Of a stretch of DNA of 39,235 bases, positions 38,444 to 39,235 are shown one piece after another; the first letter of the stretch is position 1, and the number at the start of each line of letters is the position of its first letter. The notes under the pieces were generated by a model that saw only the letters and a program-made list of their open reading frames with translations, searched no databases and was not told the DNA's origin. Origin of the DNA: Lysobacteraceae bacterium UBA6001 (GTDB lineage: Bacteria > Pseudomonadota > Gammaproteobacteria > Xanthomonadales > Xanthomonadaceae); NCBI GenBank assembly GCA_002429615.1, contig DJAN01000153.1, forward strand, positions 378-39,612, given 5' to 3'. A program made the position numbers and the translations under genes.

Positions 38444-38802
38444 ACCACATCCTCAAATTTCTCGGTCGCTGGCAGGAATTCCTGATCTGGATGCCGCTGC
38501 TGGTGGCGCTGTGCCTGGTGGGCTACGTCGTGCTGGGCGCGTTCGATCGTAGCGCCAGTGGCGATGCCCTGGCCCTCCTGCTGGAGCTGGTCGTGCGCTG
38601 CGCCTATCTGGCCTGCGTGGGCGGGGCGGCGTGGCTGTTCAAGCGCACGTATCTGCGCGACATCTCCGCTGCCGAAGAGGCCGAGCTCCATGCCGCTGTG
38701 CACGCTGGCGATACGGCGGCGCGCTGGCTGCTCATCAAGGATCGCCTGGAATGGCTGTTCCTGCTGGTGCTGGCCGCTTCCTTCCTGTGGGTGGCCCGAT
38801 GA
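38440..38802 (+). CDS. Small multi-pass membrane protein, candidate holin
   Basis: 120 aa with three hydrophobic segments: IWMPLLVALCLVGYVVLGAF, LLELVVRCAYLACVGGAAW and WLFLLVLAASFLWVA, with a charged stretch (YLRDISAAEEAELHAAVHAG) between the last two. Size and topology suit a class I holin, and the next gene encodes a probable muralytic enzyme. It overlaps both neighbours by ATGA. Holin function is inferred from context. Confidence 0.65.
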   Translation: MNHILKFLGRWQEFLIWMPLLVALCLVGYVVLGAFDRSASGDALALLLELVVRCAYLACVGGAAWLFKRTYLRDISAAEEAELHAAVHAGDTAARWLLIKDRLEWLFLLVLAASFLWVAR

Positions 38803-39235
38803 GCCGCCTGGTCTTGGGTGTGGTGCTGGCTGTGCTCATGCTGCCGGCCCTGGCCAGCGCACAGACTTCCGCGGCCGTCGTGACGACGCCCCGCACCGAC
38901 GCAGCCGTGGCGGCGGAGCCGGCTGCGGAACGCGCGCAGTCCTCCGCCGCTGGCGTCGTCTCCCCGGTCGTGGTGTCCGTGCGTGAGGCGATCCAGGCAG
39001 TGGTGCCGCCGTCGGCGAGCCGGGATGGTTGGCCCATCTCGCCGGCGGCGGGCGCCCTGATCGTGCGCTGGGAGGTGGGCGGGGCAACGAACTACGACCG
39101 TCGCCTGCGCGCGCCTGTGTGGCCGGGTGGTGCCTCGGGCGTGACCTGGGGCATCGGCTATGACGGTGGCCAGCAGACCGCGCCGCAGATCGGCCTGGAC
39201 TGGTCGGCCCACGCCGCCGTCCGGCGCCTGCAGGC
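38799..39235 (+). CDS. Exported putative phage lysozyme, truncated by the window end
   Basis: At least 145 aa, 3' end outside the window. A Sec signal peptide is clear: LVLGVVLAVLMLPALASAQ with a likely cleavage after ASA. After an Ala/Val-rich spacer, RWEVGGATNYD carries a possible catalytic Glu and GVTWGIGYDGG resembles the glycine-rich turn of T4-type lysozymes. An export signal would let it reach the periplasm without a large-hole holin. The identification is tentative until the C-terminus is seen. Confidence 0.6.
   Translation, partial: MSRLVLGVVLAVLMLPALASAQTSAAVVTTPRTDAAVAAEPAAERAQSSAAGVVSPVVVSVREAIQAVVPPSASRDGWPISPAAGALIVRWEVGGATNYDRRLRAPVWPGGASGVTWGIGYDGGQQTAPQIGLDWSAHAAVRRLQ

Larger units (their letters stand above)
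15131..39235. mobile_element. Lambda-like temperate prophage (left end and about 24 kb; right end outside window)
   Basis: A serine integrase at a tRNA gene, a two-armed repressor region with shared operators, replication genes, terminase subunits, portal, capsid and lysis-type genes are in typical temperate-phage order. Tail genes and attR must lie beyond 39235. The left boundary is inferred from the integrase reading into tRNA-fMet; the exact crossover cannot be placed without attR or an empty-site sequence, so the given start is approximate. Confidence 0.93.

Overview
The window is high-GC, gammaproteobacterial DNA of xanthomonad type (Xanthomonadales; genus not determinable from sequence alone). 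It holds two blocks. Positions 1-15171 are ordinary chromosome: a tRNA-Leu(GAG), a complete 14-gene nuoA-N operon for respiratory complex I with separate nuoC and nuoD, and an initiator tRNA-fMet with its own promoter. From the 3' half of that tRNA to the window end (about 24 kb, right end not reached) is a temperate, lambda-like prophage.

Prophage layout. Leftward arm (24.07 to 15.13 kb, minus strand): about 15 tightly coupled genes. Eight are small unknowns including a cupin-like protein. They are followed by a diversity-generating retroelement (DGR), an orphan C5 cytosine methyltransferase, a 62-aa protein and a large serine integrase whose reading frame ends inside the antisense of tRNA-fMet. 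Control region (24.07-25.56 kb): a CI-like repressor without a protease domain, a 118-aa protein and a lipoprotein form the lysogenic unit. It is flanked by promoters PL and PR, and five copies of a 14-bp palindrome lie at exact 25-bp spacing. Rightward arm (25.56-30.23 kb): Cro-like protein, small unknowns, a CHC2/Toprim primase and a VirE-type ATPase. After a repeat-rich 395-bp gap come the packaging and head genes: TerS, TerL, a Mor-like regulator, a DUF6148-like connector, portal, a ClpP-protease/major-capsid fusion and a DUF2190-like protein. Two small membrane proteins and a truncated exported putative lysozyme end the window.

The most notable system is the DGR at 18839-21705. It has a reverse transcriptase with YVDD and a DGR-type IGNLSSQ motif, an Avd-like accessory protein, one 113-bp template repeat (TR) and two target genes that each end in a 113-bp variable repeat (VR). 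Of 26 internal TR/VR mismatches, 25 fall on template adenines. The 23 TR adenines sit almost entirely in AAC/AAT codons, which cannot mutate to stops. The TR lies inside the 5' end of the RT reading frame, which is coupled to avd by an ATGA overlap. The targets are paralogous DUF1566/Lcl-like proteins without signal peptides, in the PL-controlled arm beside the methyltransferase and integrase rather than among virion genes. DGRs are a known class; the embedded template, the two cytosolic targets and the early-arm placement under a phased-operator switch are the parts most likely to be new.
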